Shown: piece by piece, positions 58,118 through 64,000 of the stretch | How positions within the stretch are numbered: position 1 is the stretch's first letter | Layout: each line of letters starts with the position of its first letter | Source: Prevotella sp. | GTDB taxonomy: Bacteria; Bacteroidota; Bacteroidia; Bacteroidales; Bacteroidaceae | Assembly (NCBI GenBank): GCA_017410365.1 | Contig: JAFQQY010000015.1 | Coordinates: 62,001-126,000, forward strand | Reading direction: 5' to 3' | Length of the DNA: 64,000 nucleotides | The notes under the pieces: generated by a model | The model's input: the letters and a program-made list of their open reading frames with translations, nothing else | What the model was told of the DNA's origin: nothing | Database searches by the model: none | Made by a program: the position numbers and the translations under genes

Positions 58118-60636
58118 TCATCTAACCATTTTCTTTCCCTTGCGGATGACGATGCCCTTGTGCGACTTGCCAACGCGCTGTCCCATAACATTGTAGAGAG
58201 GAACAGATTGGTCGTCGGCATCCTGACGCACGTCGGTGATACCGGTAACGGAGAGGTCGAGAGGAATGAACGATGCCGTTGACGACGGCTGCGCATATAC
58301 TCCGAAAGGCAAAAGAACCGTTGTGGCGTTCTGACGGACAAAGCCCCACTCACCATTCTGCTTGCCCAGCAGATAGTCGCCCTCATAAAGTGGCAGGGCG
58401 GTGTAAGTGCCGCGAAGGAGGTCGGCAAGCGGTGAACGGGCAAACGACACTGCACCACTGCTCCCTGGGCCTCAACGAGCACCGGCTGATGGGCAGGTAT
58501 AGCGGTGAGCGGCTGGAGTGTCATGTCAGTACCTATGCTATAGGCATATACACCCTGTGGCAGTTCGGCAGCAAACGGCAACATCAGCAGACGGTAGCCA
58601 TAGACGGTGAGTGCCAGTTGCGCCTCGGCGGCATTGAATTGTCTTACAGGACGGAAATCGGTTCCGTCGTCGGCAAGCAGCAGTTGCTGGCATTCGGTGC
58701 CCTTAACTACATTGCTGCCAGTGAGGGTGCTCGACTCAGAAACATATACCACACGGTTGTCTGTAAGCCAAGCGAACGATGCCGGCAGGTCGGTGGCTGC
58801 GGTAATGTCGATGCTTGTACACACACGGTCACCGGTATAGTCGAGCAGATAACTGTCGTCCTCGCCGTATTTGCCGCCCAGTGTGGCAGCATAGTTACCG
58901 CCATTGCTCAGATAGACATCGCCGAAGGTGATGCTGAGCGTTGACGACCAGTTGTTATTGGTTATCGAAATGATGCCACGGCATCCATCTGGCAATGTCT
59001 TAGGAGAAAGGTCGAGCGTAAGGTTGAAATTCTCACGGCGGTTAAGGTCAAGTTCACCATAATCATGAGTTGCCACCTGCCCTTTGGCATTAACATAACA
59101 AAGCGTTGTCTTTGCTGATGTATAGTTAAGGGTAGATGTTACCTTCTTTATATTAAGAACCAGTTGGTCGAAACGGTCGGTCAACTGAATATAACCATTT
59201 GCAGTATTGGTGCGAGCAGAGACAAGCGGATTGGAATGGTCGAACTTAAGTGTCTTGCCCGACATCTTGTATGATGTTCCGAACGCCGAGTTGGTGCAAG
59301 TCATATCATCTATTCTATCGAAACGGTTGATGCTGCCTGTCATCTGTGACGGTTGGCGGTCGCGTGAGCGGGCGAAGATAAGTGTGGCAACGCTCTTTGC
59401 CGCTATCTCCACCTTTGGGCGACAGGTCTCCGTCTTCTGTCGGAGGTCCTTCGGAGCAAGGTTCTTCGTTTCCGTCGTTGTCTGCATTCTGCCTCGCTGA
59501 GTATAGAAAGGCAGGTCGAAGGTAACGGTGCGAACATCATCGGAAGGATTGATGAGCACAGCCACAACGGTGTCGCCTGTCTGTGAGAGATAAACCGAGC
59601 CTTCGAGTGGAACAGAAGCGTTGTCGTTCCACTGTGCATCGATGCGTGTCATGCCTGTCATATATTTTGCGAAGTGTGCCATCACATAGCCTCGCTTGGT
59701 CATCTCGCCATTGGCCGTGCCATACTGACCATCGCCCAACATGGCGTAATAGCGTTTGGCGGCATAGTGAATCCAGGCGTTGAAATCGTTGAGCATGCAG
59801 GTGTTGATGCTGCGGAAGAAGTTGAACACATCCTTAGAATAGTCGTAGTTGCGTGGCGAATCGCTGTTCTCATTCCAGTTGATGAGGTATTCGGTCATCC
59901 ACACCTCCTTGCCCTTCTGTCCCAGTTTCTTGCAAGCCTCCTCGATGCCGCCATACTGATGACCGCCATAGATGTCGAAATTGGGCAACACGTCTGACTT
60001 GTTCAGTTCGTTGACGTATGCCGAACTGGTGCCGAGCGTCTCTGGAGCGATAATCTTACAGTCAATCTGGCGTCCGTAGGTCTTAACGAACTCTGCAATC
60101 TCGCCTGCTGACCAGATGCAACCGGCATAAGAGGCTGTCCAGTCGGGTTCGTTCTGAATGGAAATAGCATCGAGTTCAACGCCATTGTCGCGCATATACT
60201 TGACATAGTCGTTAAGATACACGGCATAGTCGTCCCAGTATTCGCGCTTCAACTTGCCTATCGTGCCGTCCTCGTTCTTGGCGTTGATGGTTCCGTTGGT
60301 CTTCCACTCCGCCGGTTGTCCCCATGGCGAGGCAAAGACAATGAGACCTTTCTGCTTGGCATACTTTGCCGTGGCCAGCGACTGTCCCCACGAGTTTCTG
60401 CCGATAGGGATATAGAGGCGCATGATGTTGCAGCCAACGGTGCTGCCCTTGCCCCACACCTTGTCTATCTCTACATTGCTCATGTGGTTGTAGGTAAACT
60501 GAGGACTGCATACGAACCCACCGAAGCCAGTGATTTGCTGATATTTCTTCTGCGCATCAATACGCACAGTAGCATCCTGCGCCTGAGCGCAGAATGCTAC
60601 TACTGTGAATAGTGATAATAAGAGTTTTTTTAGCAT
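58118..60636 (-). CDS. secreted GH30 glucuronoxylanase, frameshifted near the 3' end
   Basis: Endoxylanase of GH30 (probably the glucuronoxylan-specific type). Signal peptide residues 1-20. QITGFGG, SIQNEPDW with acid/base Glu163, and VWMTEYLIN with nucleophile Glu249 are intact; a beta-sandwich follows, then further beta-domains to about residue 728. Near 58450 the frame breaks: the original frame continues to 58063 as Ser/Arg-rich nonsense, while the next frame from 58450 reads SFARSPLADLLRG and ends at 58118 in the tail VPLYNVMGQRV..GIVIRKGKKMVR, the same kind of sorting tail as in neighbouring enzymes. One missing base in the CAG-TGT-CG stretch explains it. The catalytic domain is not affected. 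Confidence 0.85.
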
Positions 60637-60660
60637 TGTTTTGTTTGTTTTTGCTTAAGC

Positions 60661-60749
60661 CTAGGAAGTTCTTGGAGAACCTAGGAAAACCTAGAAAAAC
60701 CTAGGATGCCTAGAAAAGCCTAGGAAAACCTAGAAAATTCCAGGAAAGC
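60661..60749. repeat. CTAG array, 10-bp period, between GH10-CE1 and GH30
   Basis: Nine units of CTAGGAAAAC type: CTAGGAAGTT, CTTGGAGAAC, CTAGGAAAAC, CTAGAAAAAC, CTAGGATGC, CTAGAAAAGC, CTAGGAAAAC, CTAGAAAATTC, CAGGAAAGC. No promoter or terminator is seen in this 118-bp gap. Confidence 0.8.
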
Positions 60750-60754
60750 TATAC

Positions 60755-63007
<2,253 letters not shown>

Positions 63008-63041
63008 TTAAATTTATACATTTTTAGGTCGCTGCGCTTTC

Positions 63042-63119
63042 AGGTTATGAGGTTCTAGGCAGTTCTAGGCTGTCCTAGGTTTTCCTAGAATTTCTAGATT
63101 TCCTAGATTTTACTAGGTC
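63042..63119. repeat. CTAG array, 9/10-bp period, between the two GH10 genes
   Basis: CTAG at 63055, 63065, 63075, 63085, 63094, 63103 and 63113, i.e. steps 10, 10, 10, 9, 9, 10. It begins with AGGTTATGAGGTT, the same words as the array at 34159. No promoter is seen in the 144-bp gap. Confidence 0.8.
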
Positions 63120-63121
63120 TC

Positions 63122-64000
63122 TTACCTCACAACCTTCTTTCCACCTTTTATATATATACCCGGTTTCAGACTGTTCTCATCAACGCGACAGCCACGGAGG
63201 TCATAGACGGCATTGCTGTCAACCGGTCTTACATGTACAGACTCAATGCCGGTGTCGTTGACGATAGCACGATGACGAAGGGCAGAGCGCACGGCATAGT
63301 AGGCTGGTTTCTTGCCCAGTTCGGCATTGTAGAGCAACGGGTTGGAGTCGCTTCGCCAACTGTCATTGTCCTTCAGTCCCCAAATCACGAGACTCGGACA
63401 GTTGTCGTGGTTGAGTACAATATCCGTAATGACGCGGTAGTTGCGTGCCTGTTCCTCAAGGTCCTTGTCGGATGTTGACGGCACTCCCATGTCAAGTTCG
63501 GTGATGATGCACTTCAATCCAGCATCGCCAAAGCGCTTGATGGTATTGTCGAGTTTCACAGAATCGACCTCACCGATAGAGAAATGGCACTGCAGACCGA
63601 CACCATGGAGGGGTATTCCCGCTTTCTTCAACCGCATGGCGAGGTTATAAAAAGCGGTAGTCTTGGCCTTACCTTGCAGTTCCACTCCGTAGTCATTGAG
63701 AAAAAGCAGCGCATCGGGGTCGGCACGATGGGCATAGACAAAGGCGGAGTCGATATAGTCGTCGCCAATGGCACGCTGCCATACTGTGGCACGCAGGTCG
63801 TAGCCATCAGGGTTGGAGCGTATGCTGGTCTGGTTGTCGTCAAGACATTCGTTAACAACGTCCCACTCAACAACCTTTCCCTTGAAGTGGTTCATAACCT
63901 GATTGATATGATTCCTCAACAGTTCGAGTGCCTCGGCACGCGTCCAGTTCTTGTCGTTCTTCTTGCCGTCGCTTGATACCCATTCTGGCACTTGCTGATG
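63122..64000 (-). CDS. GH10 endoxylanase (5' end outside window)
   Basis: C-terminal part of a second GH10 xylanase; the frame is open to the last base (HQQVPEWV at the edge, the usual GH10 WHxQxPEW motif). EWDVVNECL carries the acid/base Glu and IITELDMG the nucleophile Glu; WGLKDNDSW and the C-terminal barrel strand are present. After the barrel there is a tail of about 40 residues ending VYDLRGCRV..GIYIKGGKKVVR, like a type IX sorting domain. First visible gene of the unit with GH10-CE1 and GH30; its promoter lies outside the window. Confidence 0.93.
   Translation of the reverse strand, partial: HQQVPEWVSSDGKKNDKNWTRAEALELLRNHINQVMNHFKGKVVEWDVVNECLDDNQTSIRSNPDGYDLRATVWQRAIGDDYIDSAFVYAHRADPDALLFLNDYGVELQGKAKTTAFYNLAMRLKKAGIPLHGVGLQCHFSIGEVDSVKLDNTIKRFGDAGLKCIITELDMGVPSTSDKDLEEQARNYRVITDIVLNHDNCPSLVIWGLKDNDSWRSDSNPLLYNAELGKKPAYYAVRSALRHRAIVNDTGIESVHVRPVDSNAVYDLRGCRVDENSLKPGIYIKGGKKVVR

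Noticed and set aside
58063-58440. C-terminal extension of the GH30 long frame
   Set aside because: Ser/Arg-rich, without domain character. The other frame carries the plausible ending, so this part is out-of-frame translation.

Overview
The window looks like a chromosome segment of a plant-fibre-degrading Prevotellaceae bacterium, of the Prevotella / Xylanibacter ruminicola / Segatella kind. The grounds are: promoters of the Bacteroidota type (TAnnTTTG -7 boxes) instead of sigma70 boxes; starts mostly without Shine-Dalgarno sequences; a BspA-type leucine-rich-repeat protein; a DUF6175-like protein; C-terminal tails resembling type IX sorting domains; and a xylan gene set close to the one known from rumen Prevotella (GH10-CE1 xylanase/feruloyl esterase, GPH symporter next to a cytoplasmic GH43). 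No database search was run; family names rest on recognised motifs.

Layout. 1-8.6 kb: end of an aldo/keto reductase gene, a secreted GH43, three hypothetical membrane or lipoproteins, gapA, mscL and a secreted GH95. 8.6-16 kb: a lipoprotein / zinc-ribbon membrane protein pair, then a tight operon of a RES-domain protein followed by four secreted proteins of unknown role, headed by a 337-bp gap that can fold as a structured RNA. 16-20 kb: a possible operon of a GMP synthetase with a degenerate glutaminase domain, a small unknown protein and a Ser/Thr kinase, then tRNA-Phe. 20-64 kb: a xylan/arabinoxylan degradation region with a SASA-type esterase, GPH symporter, five GH43 enzymes (a sixth is at 0.9 kb), an ECF sigma factor, GH67, a 1349-residue protein of unknown family, two GH115, GH97, GH3, GH98, GH31, a CE15-GH97 fusion, an LRR protein, GH30 (frameshifted near its 3' end), GH10-CE1 and a second GH10 that runs off the window.

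How it fits together. Secreted endo-xylanases (GH10, GH30, GH98) would cut the backbone; GH43, GH115, GH67, GH31, GH97, CE1, CE15 and SASA enzymes would remove arabinose, (methyl)glucuronic acid, xylose/galactose, ferulate and acetyl groups; GH3 would release xylose; the GPH symporter would import short xylosides for the cytoplasmic GH43. There is no SusC/SusD pair and no hybrid two-component sensor in the window.

The most useful new observation is a shared promoter architecture. Six transcription units of the xylan region (starts at 22212, 36183, 38955, 45857, 53926, 57703) carry TG[C/A]AAC[A/G] exactly 30 nt upstream of a TAnnTTTG box, and five of the six have a related heptamer exactly 21 bp further upstream. 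Six promoters of other genes in the window that I checked at the same position lack it. This looks like the operator of one xylan regulator. Other notable signals are the possible structured RNA at 15.8-16.06 kb, CTAG-phased tandem arrays between the xylanase genes, and a nested GGTATAC palindrome at 57.8 kb.
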